Below, piece after piece: positions 42,725 through 51,060 of a DNA stretch of 64,000 nt (positions are counted from its first letter, which is position 1; each line of letters begins with the position of its first letter). Origin of the DNA: Lachnospiraceae bacterium AB2028 (GTDB lineage: Bacteria > Bacillota > Clostridia > Lachnospirales > Lachnospiraceae); contig JHYJ01000007.1 in assembly GCA_000621425.1 (NCBI GenBank), positions 124,001-188,000 of the forward strand. Reading direction: 5' to 3'. Under the pieces are notes generated by a model. That model was not told where the DNA came from, did not search any database, and worked only from the letters and a program-made list of their open reading frames with translations. Made by a program: the position numbers and the translations under genes.

Positions 42725-43547
42725 ATTCCTTACCTATCCTTTCCAAATCTTCAATTGCGACAGCAAATTCTTCGTCATTGGGAGCCTTTCCATGCCAAGC
42801 CACACTGCCTTCCATAAAGGATACACCCTTGCCCTTTAAGGTCTTGGCGATTATGGCTGTGGGCATTCCCTTCGTCTCCCTTGCCTTTTTAAACGCATCT
42901 TCGATCTGTCCGAAATCATGTCCGTCGATCTCAATTACATTGAAATTAAAAGCCTTAAACTTATCGGTGATAGGATACGGTGAGCAGACATCCTCGATCT
43001 TTCCGTCGATCTGGAGTCCGTTGTTATCTACTATTACGCAGAGATTATCCAGCTTTCTGTGTCCGGCAAACATCGCTGCCTCCCAGATCTGTCCTTCCTC
43101 TATCTCGCCATCTCCGAGAAGTGAATATACCCTGTAATCCTTGCCCTGAAGCTTTGCGGAAAGCGCCATACCGCAGGCTGCTGACAGACCCTGACCAAGA
43201 GAACCTGATGACATATCCACGCCAGGAGTCTCCTGCATACAAGGATGTCCCTGAAGCCTGGAACCAAGCTTCCTTAATGTCTTAAGCTCCTCCACCGGAA
43301 AATATCCTCTGTTAGCAAGTGTAGAATAAAGGGCCGGAGCAACATGGCCCTTTGATAATACAAAGCGGTCCCTGTCTTCCTTCTTAGGATCCGCCGGATC
43401 AATGTTCATCTCCTCGAAGTAAAGCCATGTCATGATGTCTGCTGCGGAAAGGGAGCCGCCCGGATGCCCTGCTTTTGCAGAGTGCACAGCGGTCACAATG
43501 CCGATCCTCACATCATTGGCTTTTTTCTTAAGTTCCAATTCGTTCAT
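42717..43547 (-). CDS. Transketolase, N-terminal (TPP-binding) subunit
   Basis: 276 aa, ATG 43547 after AGGAGG. TPP diphosphate-binding motif GDGEIEEGQIWEA near 147-160 followed by NN in VIVDNNGLQ; SAKAGHPGGSLSAADIMTWL near 23-42 and RDRFVLSKGHVAPALYS near 60-76 are typical. It forms a complete transketolase with the C-terminal subunit encoded next. Split transketolases are common in Clostridia, often within sugar operons. A GTTAAAC inverted repeat upstream (43687-43704) may control this part of the locus. Confidence 0.96.
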   Translation of the reverse strand: MNELELKKKANDVRIGIVTAVHSAKAGHPGGSLSAADIMTWLYFEEMNIDPADPKKEDRDRFVLSKGHVAPALYSTLANRGYFPVEELKTLRKLGSRLQGHPCMQETPGVDMSSGSLGQGLSAACGMALSAKLQGKDYRVYSLLGDGEIEEGQIWEAAMFAGHRKLDNLCVIVDNNGLQIDGKIEDVCSPYPITDKFKAFNFNVIEIDGHDFGQIEDAFKKARETKGMPTAIIAKTLKGKGVSFMEGSVAWHGKAPNDEEFAVAIEDLERIGKEYV

Positions 43548-43686
43548 ACTGTCCTCCTATTTTGTTTTATTGTATCAGACCACAATCCACTAGCCTTAAT
43601 TTCCTGACATTTTCCGGAGTTTCCAGCCGGGCATAACGGTCCGTACTAATGGTACAACGCTTCATGTATACAGACAAGTTCATAAT

Positions 43687-43704
43687 GTTAAACAAACGTT
43701 TAAC
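43687..43704. promoter_or_regulatory. Candidate operator upstream of the split transketolase genes
   Basis: GTTAAAC, 4-base spacer, GTTTAAC: a perfect 7-bp inverted repeat, flanked by further TTAAAC copies (43720s). On the minus strand TTGTTA and TATGAA elements 16 bases apart overlap it, giving a possible weak internal promoter between araD and the transketolase genes. Confidence 0.4.
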
Positions 43705-43740
43705 AAATATTAAACAAATCGGAAACTTCCAAAACAATCT

Positions 43741-44445
43741 TTAATCTGCAGTTTTCTGTCCATAGTAAGCATTTGCTCCGTGCTTCCTGAAATAATGCTT
43801 ATCCTGGAGCTCAGAGGGTGCAGGAGCTACATCTTTATTGATCTGCTCCGTAAAGAGAGCCATCTTTGCCACTTCTTCCAAAACTACCGCATTATGAACT
43901 GCGTTCATTGCGTCTTTGCCCCAAGCGAAGGGACCGTGGTTCTTGCAGAGAACTGCCGGCACCGCTTCCGGATCCCTGCCCATTCTTTCGAATTCACTTA
44001 CAATGAGCTTGCCGGTATTCAGCTCATACGCTTCGTCTATCTCTTCTTTTGTAAGGCATCTTACACAGGGAATGTTTCCATAAAAATAATCAGCATGAGT
44101 AGTACCATAGCAGGGAATATCCCTGCCGGACTGGGCAAAACTAGTGGCATAGGTGGAATGGGTATGCACCACTCCACCTACTTTCGGGAAGCCCTTGTAG
44201 AGCTCCAGATGGGTCGGGGTATCCGATGAGGGATTAAGCTTCCCTTCAACCACTTTTCCGTCAAGGTCCACTACCACCATGTCCTCCGGCTTCATAACAT
44301 CATAGTCCACGCCGCTAGGCTTAATGACAAAAAGCCCTGACTCCCTGTCAATCGCACTGACATTGCCCCATGTAAAGGTAACAAGCCCGTGTTTTGGTAA
44401 AAGCATATTTGCTTCATATACTTTCTGTTTTAACTCTTCTAACAT
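43741..44445 (-). CDS. araD: L-ribulose-5-phosphate 4-epimerase
   Basis: 234 aa, the usual length, ATG 44445 after AAGGAG. Class II aldolase fold with zinc ligands His94, His96 (VVHTHS) and His170 (CKNHGPF), plus TWGNVSA near 25, KPSGVDY near 42 and SSDTPTHL near 73 for phosphate and substrate binding. [10 protein letters not shown] near 114 is specific to AraD/SgbE-type epimerases rather than fuculose aldolase. It converts L-ribulose-5-phosphate to D-xylulose-5-phosphate. It follows the FGGY kinase gene by 18 bp. An L-xylulose or ascorbate pathway member (UlaF/SgbE) is the alternative within the same family. Confidence 0.95.
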   Translation of the reverse strand: MLEELKQKVYEANMLLPKHGLVTFTWGNVSAIDRESGLFVIKPSGVDYDVMKPEDMVVVDLDGKVVEGKLNPSSDTPTHLELYKGFPKVGGVVHTHSTYATSFAQSGRDIPCYGTTHADYFYGNIPCVRCLTKEEIDEAYELNTGKLIVSEFERMGRDPEAVPAVLCKNHGPFAWGKDAMNAVHNAVVLEEVAKMALFTEQINKDVAPAPSELQDKHYFRKHGANAYYGQKTAD

Positions 44446-44463
44446 CTCGTCTCCTTATCTATC

Positions 44464-46050
44464 TTACAGAATATCCACAGCCGCACGCTCTATTGCAAGG
44501 CCCTTCTTGTACTTTTCTATATACTCATCAAAGCCCTGCACATCTTTCGCATCCGGTGCGCATTTTTCACACTTCGCATCCTTAAAGATAACATCTGACA
44601 GGTACTCGCTTAAGCTCATGTCGGCCTTTTTATCCATGTATGCCGCAAGAAGGGCTATGCCCCATGCTCCGCCTTCAGATGCCGTCTCCATAACAGATAC
44701 GGGAGCATTGATGGCTGCCGCAGCAACCTTCGTGCCTACGCCCTTAGTCTTAAAGTATCCTCCATGGCCATACATTTCATCAACTTTTACGCCTTCTTCC
44801 TTAAGCATAAGATCCAGGCCCACCTTAAGGGTAGCCATGGCAGAATAGAGATTAGATCTCATGAGATTGGCAAGGGAGAAATTATCCTCAGCCGTTCTTG
44901 CAAGAACCAGTGCGCCCTTTTCAAAACCGGTCACAGGCTCGCCTGAAAGATAGTTATAAAGAAGCACGCCACCGCAGTCAGCATCCCCGTCCAGGGATAC
45001 TGAGTACAGCTTTGTGAAAAGTTCATTCATATCCGGATTAATTCCGTAGAGCTCACAGAACTCCTTGAATACCTTAACCCAGTTGTTGATCTCGGAAGTA
45101 CAGTTATTGCAGTGTACCATTCCCACAAGCGCGCCATCAGGAGTCGTAACAAGGTCAATTTCCGGATAAACCTTTGAAAGATCCTTCTCAAGAACAACCA
45201 TCGCAAACACGCTGGTACCTGCAGAAATATTGCCTGTACGCACCTTAACTGAATTGGTTGCAACCATACCTGTGCCCGCGTCACCTTCAGGAGGACAGAG
45301 GGGAATGCCTGCTTCAAGGGTTCCGCTTTCGTCCAGGAGTGCTGCGCCTTCTGCCGTAAGAGTACCTGCATCTTCCCCTGCACTTAATACAGCAGGAAGC
45401 AGGTCCTTTAAACCTTTCGAAAGGGCCGTATCCTTTGCAAGGACATCAAACTTTGCAATCATCTTCTCATCATAGCTGCCGGTACTTATATCAATGGGGA
45501 ACATCCCCGAAGCATCGCCTACTCCCAGCACTTTCCTGCCGGTGAGCTTCCAGTGTACGAAGCCTGCAAGAGTTGTGAAGAAATCAACATCTTTTATATG
45601 CTCTTCTTTATTGAGCATTGCCTGATACAGATGTGAGATGCTCCATCTCTGAGGAATATTGTAATTAAATTCTTTTGTAAGTTTTTCTGCAGCCTCGCCG
45701 GTAATGGTATTTCTCCAGGTCCTGAAGGGAACAAGTAGATTAGCACCAGCATCAAATGCAAGGTAACCGTGCATCATTGCCGAGATACCGATTCCAGCGA
45801 ACTTCTTTACCTTTACTCCGTATTTATTCTCTATATCCTTTGCAGTGTCTGCGTAGCAGGCTTTAAGCCCTGCAAATATCTCATCCTCGGAGTATGTCCA
45901 GATTCCATCCTTTAAGCTGTTCTCCCAGCCAAAACCTCCCATTGCAAGGACTTCACCCTTTTCATCACATACAACGCCCTTTATCCTGGTTGATCCGAAC
46001 TCTATGCCGAGATACGCTTTTCCCTCTTCCAAACACTCTTTAGCACCCAT
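44464..46050 (-). CDS. FGGY-family carbohydrate kinase, probably L-ribulokinase
   Basis: 528 aa from ATG 46050, preferred over ATG 46062 because GGAGG then lies five bases upstream. N-terminal ATPase motif YLGIEFGSTRIKGVV near 14-28; central region with SAMMHGYL and RTWRN; C-terminal FGGY half with EINNWVK, and MYGHGGYFKTKGVG near 430 matching the second FGGY signature region. It phosphorylates a ketose imported or formed in the pathway, most likely L-ribulose, since araD follows immediately. It is not close in pattern to classical AraB and could equally be a xylulo- or other ribulokinase subgroup. Confidence 0.9.
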   Translation of the reverse strand: MGAKECLEEGKAYLGIEFGSTRIKGVVCDEKGEVLAMGGFGWENSLKDGIWTYSEDEIFAGLKACYADTAKDIENKYGVKVKKFAGIGISAMMHGYLAFDAGANLLVPFRTWRNTITGEAAEKLTKEFNYNIPQRWSISHLYQAMLNKEEHIKDVDFFTTLAGFVHWKLTGRKVLGVGDASGMFPIDISTGSYDEKMIAKFDVLAKDTALSKGLKDLLPAVLSAGEDAGTLTAEGAALLDESGTLEAGIPLCPPEGDAGTGMVATNSVKVRTGNISAGTSVFAMVVLEKDLSKVYPEIDLVTTPDGALVGMVHCNNCTSEINNWVKVFKEFCELYGINPDMNELFTKLYSVSLDGDADCGGVLLYNYLSGEPVTGFEKGALVLARTAEDNFSLANLMRSNLYSAMATLKVGLDLMLKEEGVKVDEMYGHGGYFKTKGVGTKVAAAAINAPVSVMETASEGGAWGIALLAAYMDKKADMSLSEYLSDVIFKDAKCEKCAPDAKDVQGFDEYIEKYKKGLAIERAAVDIL

Positions 46051-46079
46051 ATCTGCCTCCATTTTCTATGATGTTAATA

Positions 46080-46106
46080 CGCCCTCGGCAGCATCTGCCT
46101 CGGGCG
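46080..46106 (-). other. GC-rich intergenic hairpin between permease and kinase genes
   Basis: CGCCC-tc-GGCAG / CTGCC-tc-GGGCG with loop CAT, 10 paired bases per arm around a small internal loop. There is no T-tract on the minus strand, so it is more likely an mRNA processing or stability element than a terminator. It sits 25-30 bases before the kinase ribosome site. Confidence 0.55.
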
Positions 46107-46123
46107 ATCTTAAACAATTACAG

Positions 46124-47152
46124 TTATTCCTTCTTCTTGGATCTGCGGCTCAGTACCACGCTCTGTAAGAGTATGAAGAAACATAACATACCGCCGGTCG
46201 TAATGCTCTGCCACCAGGGATCGTTCAGTCCACTGGATACAACGATCTTCTTGATGGTTGTAAGTGTCATAGTTCCGAAGAATGTTCCTGCCACATTACC
46301 TACACCACCGGTAAGAAGTGTTCCGCCTATGATGGATGCTGCTATTGCGTTCATTTCCATTCCGGCTGCATTTGTTGCATTTCCTGCACCGGTATGCATC
46401 ATGAAAACATATCCTGAGATACCGCTTAAAAGCCCGCATAATACATAGGCAAAGAATCTTGTCCTCTTTACATTAATACCCAGCATAAGGGCCGAAGTCT
46501 GATTACCGCCAATAGCGTAGAATCCGCGTCCCAGCTTTGTAAACTTAAGGACTATGAAGATAACCACTACACAGAGAAGAGCAACCACTACGCCCAACTC
46601 CAGACGAGCCGGAACTAAATTGCCGTTCTTTGCAGTATATCCCAACCAGGGGATTACTATCTTAGTATCCATGAGCTTTGAAAAGCCTTCATGTTCAACC
46701 TTCTGAGGGTTAACCGAAAGGATGGTAGTCAGTCCTCTTGCAAAGAACATTCCGGCAAGGGATACGATGAAGGGCTGAATATCAAGGTAGCTTACTAAGA
46801 AACCCTGGATTGCTCCGAATGCAAGTCCGATTCCAAGAGCAAGCAGTATCGAAACAAATATGTTTCCGCCCTTATTCAGATACAGTACACAGCTCATTAC
46901 TACGAGGGATGTCACCGCACCAACGCTTATATCGATGCCGGCTGTGATCATGACTATTGTCAAACCGCAGGCTACGATTATCAGGCTGGCATTGTCGTTC
47001 AGCATATCGAATACCTGCTGTACATGAAGGAAACCGCCCTTCAGTATCAGTATTGCCAGTACATACATTCCTATGAATATACAAATTGTAATGGTCATCA
47101 GAAGCTGGTTATCGGTTAACGGCTCCCTGAATACCTTCTTTTTCTCATTCAT
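46124..47152 (-). CDS. Sugar ABC transporter permease (YjfF/RbsC family)
   Basis: 342 aa with about nine or ten TM helices. It carries the RbsC/BPD_transp_2 signature GIDISVGAVTSLVVMS near 70 and FYAIGGNQTSALMLGINVKR near 212-231 (the coupling helix region). GASIIGGTLLTGG-type AAAIGG motif near 275: AASIIGGTLLTGGVGNVAGT. It forms a heterodimeric channel with the second permease encoded just upstream. In E. coli the YtfQ-YtfR-YtfT-YjfF set imports galactofuranose; here the pentose context suggests arabinofuranose or arabinose. Spacing to the upstream gene is 2 bp. Confidence 0.92.
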   Translation of the reverse strand: MNEKKKVFREPLTDNQLLMTITICIFIGMYVLAILILKGGFLHVQQVFDMLNDNASLIIVACGLTIVMITAGIDISVGAVTSLVVMSCVLYLNKGGNIFVSILLALGIGLAFGAIQGFLVSYLDIQPFIVSLAGMFFARGLTTILSVNPQKVEHEGFSKLMDTKIVIPWLGYTAKNGNLVPARLELGVVVALLCVVVIFIVLKFTKLGRGFYAIGGNQTSALMLGINVKRTRFFAYVLCGLLSGISGYVFMMHTGAGNATNAAGMEMNAIAASIIGGTLLTGGVGNVAGTFFGTMTLTTIKKIVVSSGLNDPWWQSITTGGMLCFFILLQSVVLSRRSKKKE

Positions 47153-47154
47153 GT

Positions 47155-48234
47155 TTATTGAGCTCCTTTCATCGAAACTTCCTGCTTACGGTTCTTCATC
47201 TGTGTCATAAACTTTGTAAACTTACTCTTGATCACAGGAGATCCGATTACAACCAGGATAACGATAACTATAGCTTTATACGCCTTAACGTCCGTAGAAG
47301 GAACCTTCATAGCATAAAGTGTAACGGTAAGCATGTGGATTACGTATGCACCTATGATACTTCCGCTAATCTTGAACTTACCGCCGCCTAAGTTATTGCC
47401 GCCAATAGCAACTGCAAGGATGGCATCCATTTCAACATCCAGAAGAAGTGTTTCGTGATTGATAAGTCCCAAACGGCTAACGCCGATGATACCTGCTACA
47501 GCTACGCACAGACCAAGGATGACGAAAGTCAGCAGCCTTATGAATGTAGCATTGATACCGTTTAAGCGGGATGCGCTTCCGTTTATACCAACTGACTGTG
47601 TAAACAGCTCAAGTGATGTAAAGTGGAACACCAGCTTGAAAATGATAGCAACAACGATAACGATCAGAACAGGTGTGGGTACCGGAATTCCCGGTATGAA
47701 ACTTCCGATTGCCTTTATTATAGGGCTGTCTACCGGAACGGATGCACCGCCGTTGATCCAGTATGCAATGGAACGACCACAGGTAAACAGGATCAGCATC
47801 GCGATCATAGGCTGTATGTTAAATACTGAAACCAGAGTTCCGTTGAATGCTCCGAAGATCATTGCCACACAGCAGGCAATTATAAATGCCAGTATTACAG
47901 AAAAACCTGTTATCTCAGGTCCTGATTTTAAAACTTTTACGAATGCGCTGCCTGCGATGGCTGCTGCAGCGCCCACGCTGATATCCTGTCCGGCACAGGC
48001 TGCGGTAACAAGCGTCATGCCCATTGCCAGGACTGCAAGCTCACTTGCTGCATTGATGATACTAATAAGGTTACCTGCAAGCACTATGTTTCCGTCATTG
48101 TTATGCGTAATGCCTACGCTGAAGAACGAAGGATCACGGAAAAGATTGAATATTACAAGCATGCAGATAGCTACAATGGGGATTGTCAGCTGACCAAATC
48201 CACCTTTAAAGATGTTTGTTATTTTATTCTTCAT
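47155..48234 (-). CDS. Sugar ABC transporter permease (YtfT/RbsC family)
   Basis: 359 aa, ATG 48234 after GCAGGAGGAG and overlapping the ATPase gene end by 11 bp. About ten TM helices; the GQDISVGAAAAIAGSAF motif near 87 replaces the usual GGIDLSVG, and QSVGINGSASRLNGIN near 225 forms the coupling region. ILAVAIGGNNLGGGKFKISG near 277-296 is the conserved family signature. It partners with the 342-aa permease, as in YtfT/YjfF transporters that use two distinct permeases instead of a homodimer. Confidence 0.92.
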   Translation of the reverse strand: MKNKITNIFKGGFGQLTIPIVAICMLVIFNLFRDPSFFSVGITHNNDGNIVLAGNLISIINAASELAVLAMGMTLVTAACAGQDISVGAAAAIAGSAFVKVLKSGPEITGFSVILAFIIACCVAMIFGAFNGTLVSVFNIQPMIAMLILFTCGRSIAYWINGGASVPVDSPIIKAIGSFIPGIPVPTPVLIVIVVAIIFKLVFHFTSLELFTQSVGINGSASRLNGINATFIRLLTFVILGLCVAVAGIIGVSRLGLINHETLLLDVEMDAILAVAIGGNNLGGGKFKISGSIIGAYVIHMLTVTLYAMKVPSTDVKAYKAIVIVILVVIGSPVIKSKFTKFMTQMKNRKQEVSMKGAQ

Positions 48235-49741
48235 TTGCGGCTTCTCCTCCTGCTATTGTTTTCATAACCTGTGTCTGGTTCAGGTCTGCGCCTTTCAGCT
48301 CACCGACCACATGCCTGTCTCTCATTACGATCAGGCGGGAGCATGTACGCAGCATTTCTTCTATTTCGGAAGATATGAATGTAACGCTCACTCCATCCTC
48401 AGCAAGCTTAAGAACCAGCTTCTGTATTTCCAGTTTAGTTCCTACATCGATTCCTCTTGTAGGCTCATCAAGGATCAAATAATCAGGATGGGTCAAAAGC
48501 CACCTTGCCAGTATAACCTTCTGCTGATTACCACCGCTAAGAGAACCGATAGGTGTCTCACGGCTGGCAGTCTTTATGTTGAGAACCTTAATATATTCAT
48601 CCGCAAAAGATTCTGCCTCGCTCCGGCTTATAGGTCTGAAGAAACCTTTCATAACCTGAAGAGCCAGTATGATGTTTTCACGTACACTCAGATCAGCAAT
48701 GATACCATCACGCTTTCTGTCCTCTGCCAGATAACCGATACCATGCTTCATCGCATCAATGGGCTTAGTGATCTTCACAGGCTCGCCCTTTATCTTAACG
48801 GTACCGCCGTTTATCTTGTCGGCACCGAAAATTGCCCTTACACTTTCACTTCTTCCCGAACCAAGCAGTCCGGTAAATCCGTTTACTTCGCCCTTGTGGA
48901 TGGCAAAATCAAACGGAAGTGCATCACTTGATGAAAGTGACGATGCTTCATAAAATATGTCGCTGTCATCAAAATGCTTTTCTTCAACTCCTTCGAAGGA
49001 ACTTAATTCATCAAGATCCTTACCTATCATTTTTGCGACCAGTTGTACCTGGGGAAGCTCCTCAGTCAGATACTCTCCGACTAACTCGCCGTTCCTGAGT
49101 ACCGTGATACGGTCGCATATCTCATATACCTGTTCCAGGAAATGAGTAACGAAAATTATTCCTACTCCACGTCCTTTAAGATCCCTCATAAGATCGAAAA
49201 GAACCTTTACTTCTTTATCATCCAATGAAGATGTAGGCTCATCAAGAATGAGAACCTTACACTTCATGTCTACCGCCCTTGCGATAGCAACCATCTGCTG
49301 TACAGCCAGTGAACAGCTGCCGAGTATCTGTGTGCTTCTGGCAGGTATTCCAAGTTCGCCAAGGATCTTGTCCGCACGCTTTTCATAATTCTTGTGCGCT
49401 ACCAGGAAGCTGTCTTCTCTTCCGATAAACATATTCTCAGCTACGGTCAGATTGGGACACAGTGTAATTTCCTGATAAACAGTACTGATACCGTTATTCT
49501 GTGCATCCTGCGGTGAACGAATATTGATCTTCACTCCGTCTACGCTTATCTCCCCACCGTCATTCTGATATACGCCCGTCAACACTTTAATAAGCGTTGA
49601 TTTTCCGGCACCGTTTTCTCCCATGAGTGCGTGTACTTCACCTTTTCTTAAGGTAAAATCCACATCACTTAATGCCTTAACGCCCGGAAAAAGCTTATTT
49701 ATATGGCGCATCTCCAGCAAGCTATGTTCCTGTTCCTGCAT
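48224..49741 (-). CDS. Sugar ABC transporter ATPase with two nucleotide-binding domains (YtfR/RbsA family)
   Basis: 505 aa from ATG 49741 (AGGAGG seven bases upstream; the frame runs upstream into the terminator but is unlikely to be translated). First domain: Walker A GENGAGKST at 41-49, a degenerate signature (CSLAVQQMVAIARAV) and Walker B VLILDEPTSSL. Second domain: a degenerate Walker A (GLLGSGRSE), full signature SLSGGNQQKVILARWL and YLILDEPTRGID. The asymmetry is typical of the RbsA/MglA/AraG class. It powers import with the two permeases. A strong hairpin terminator separates it from the binding-protein gene. Confidence 0.95.
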   Translation of the reverse strand: MQEQEHSLLEMRHINKLFPGVKALSDVDFTLRKGEVHALMGENGAGKSTLIKVLTGVYQNDGGEISVDGVKINIRSPQDAQNNGISTVYQEITLCPNLTVAENMFIGREDSFLVAHKNYEKRADKILGELGIPARSTQILGSCSLAVQQMVAIARAVDMKCKVLILDEPTSSLDDKEVKVLFDLMRDLKGRGVGIIFVTHFLEQVYEICDRITVLRNGELVGEYLTEELPQVQLVAKMIGKDLDELSSFEGVEEKHFDDSDIFYEASSLSSSDALPFDFAIHKGEVNGFTGLLGSGRSESVRAIFGADKINGGTVKIKGEPVKITKPIDAMKHGIGYLAEDRKRDGIIADLSVRENIILALQVMKGFFRPISRSEAESFADEYIKVLNIKTASRETPIGSLSGGNQQKVILARWLLTHPDYLILDEPTRGIDVGTKLEIQKLVLKLAEDGVSVTFISSEIEEMLRTCSRLIVMRDRHVVGELKGADLNQTQVMKTIAGGEAANEE

Positions 49742-49777
49742 TGCATTTCCTCCTGCTACTCGTATGAATACCTTCTT

Positions 49778-49810
49778 AAAAAATGTAGCTGGGTGATTCA
49801 CCCAGCTACA
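49778..49810 (-). terminator. Attenuating terminator between binding-protein and ATPase genes
   Basis: Perfect 12-bp stem TGTAGCTGGGTG / CACCCAGCTACA with loop AAT, followed on the minus strand by TTTTTTAAG. It sits inside the transporter operon, 22 bp past the binding-protein stop and partly over the ATPase leader, so it probably yields excess binding-protein mRNA. Confidence 0.92.
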
Positions 49811-49831
49811 CCGTTTTTACTTATCTGTTAA

Positions 49832-50899
49832 TTATTCGCCTAATCCGTAGGTGTCGATATCAGCATCGGTAATTGTAGTTGCATCAAATCCCTTTTCTTC
49901 GTTGATGATCTTCTTTGAAGCAGGTGCCTCACCGCTCTTGATCAGGTCGCTGATGATCTGAGCCTGGAAAGGTGAGCACTGTCCATCATAGTTCCAGTTG
50001 CCTGCCTTAAGCTCTCTGAGTGCCCACTTGTTGCAGTCAAAGCCCATTACGATAACATCGCCGCCAACACCGTGAGTGATACCAGCTTCGTCAAGTGCTG
50101 CTACAGCACCCTTAGCCATACCATCGTTCTCAGCGTAAATAACGTTGAACGCCTGCTTTGAGTTGATAGCTGTCTCAACGATCTTTTTAGCTTCTGCTTC
50201 ATCCCAGGTAGCCGTCTGCTGTACAACACAGTTCATCTTGCCTGCATCGAACTGAGCCTGAAGAGCACCTGTACGTCCGATCTGAGCATCTGAACCCATA
50301 GCACCCTGGATGTGGATTACATTGTACTCATCAAGATTCTGATCAAGGAGCCACTGAACTGCTGTATCACCTTCAGCTGCCATATCAGAAACTACTGCTG
50401 CCTCATAAAGGCTTTCATCAACATCGATCATACGGTCGAAGAGATAAACCTTAATACCTGCTTCCTGAGCCTTCTTAAGAACTTCGTCCCAGCCTGTTGT
50501 CTCAGCTGCGGAGATGAGAAGGTAATCAACGCCTTCTGTAATGAAACCCTGAGCTGCCTGGAGCTGCTCATCGTTCTTTAAGCTGTAGGATGTCTTTAAT
50601 TCGTATCCGTTAGCCTCTGAGAAAACTGCTTCCATATCTTTTACGTTTGCTTCACGGTAACCGGACTCTGAAGGCGGGTTGTTAACTACGCCGACCTTTA
50701 TGAGCTCGCCGGATGCATCTGCGGGTGTATCTGCTGTTTCTCCGGTATCACCGGTATCAGCTACTTCTGTAGTCTCGCCTGTATCACCGGTGTTTCCGGT
50801 ATCAGGTGTAGGTGTGCCACCGTCTGAAGTACATCCTGTGAACACAAGGCTCGTTGCAAGTGCACTTGCCATGATCATGCTAACTAATCTTTTTCTCAT
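49832..50899 (-). CDS. Sugar-binding lipoprotein of the ABC transporter (YtfQ-like)
   Basis: 355 aa, ATG 50899 after AGGAGG. Lipoprotein signal with lipobox LVFTGC (Cys near 23), then a Thr/Gly/Asp-rich linker (to about 65) with TGDTGE repeats, then a periplasmic-binding-protein type 1 fold starting IKVGVVNNPPSESGYREANV (given as IKVGVVNNPPSESGY). YLLISAAETTGWDEVL, YLFDRMIDVDE and YAENDGMAKGAV near 260 are typical of galactofuranose/arabinose-binding proteins. It captures the sugar outside and delivers it to the permeases. First gene of the transporter operon, followed by the attenuating hairpin. Confidence 0.94.
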   Translation of the reverse strand: MRKRLVSMIMASALATSLVFTGCTSDGGTPTPDTGNTGDTGETTEVADTGDTGETADTPADASGELIKVGVVNNPPSESGYREANVKDMEAVFSEANGYELKTSYSLKNDEQLQAAQGFITEGVDYLLISAAETTGWDEVLKKAQEAGIKVYLFDRMIDVDESLYEAAVVSDMAAEGDTAVQWLLDQNLDEYNVIHIQGAMGSDAQIGRTGALQAQFDAGKMNCVVQQTATWDEAEAKKIVETAINSKQAFNVIYAENDGMAKGAVAALDEAGITHGVGGDVIVMGFDCNKWALRELKAGNWNYDGQCSPFQAQIISDLIKSGEAPASKKIINEEKGFDATTITDADIDTYGLGE

Positions 50900-51060
50900 C
50901 TTTATATCCTCCTTGTTTTGTAATAGCCACCAGCGGCTATCTGTAAGTAGGATATCGTATCTTTCATGGAAGGTAAATCGAGATTGATTTTGACATGGTT
51001 GAAAATAATACCGACTTAAAACCCATTTCGGGCAAACAGTTAAAAATTATCCTATAACGG

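Noticed and set aside
41792-43547. Frameshifted single transketolase gene
   Set aside because: Both halves have complete domains, their own ribosome sites and a normal 8-bp overlap; split transketolases are standard in Clostridia.
43627-43665. Catabolite-repression (cre-like) site near ATGAAGCGTTGTA upstream of the transketolase genes
   Set aside because: It mismatches the consensus at conserved positions and lacks symmetry.
47459-48193. Long plus-strand reading frame of over 240 codons opposite the ABC permease
   Set aside because: It lies wholly antisense to a clear RbsC-type permease, has no ribosome site and no protein-like motif; it arises from the codon pattern of a hydrophobic protein.
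49741-49801. N-terminal extension of the ABC ATPase to the first in-frame ATG at 49801
   Set aside because: The extension is read from the terminator stem; a strong AGGAGG precedes the ATG at 49741.
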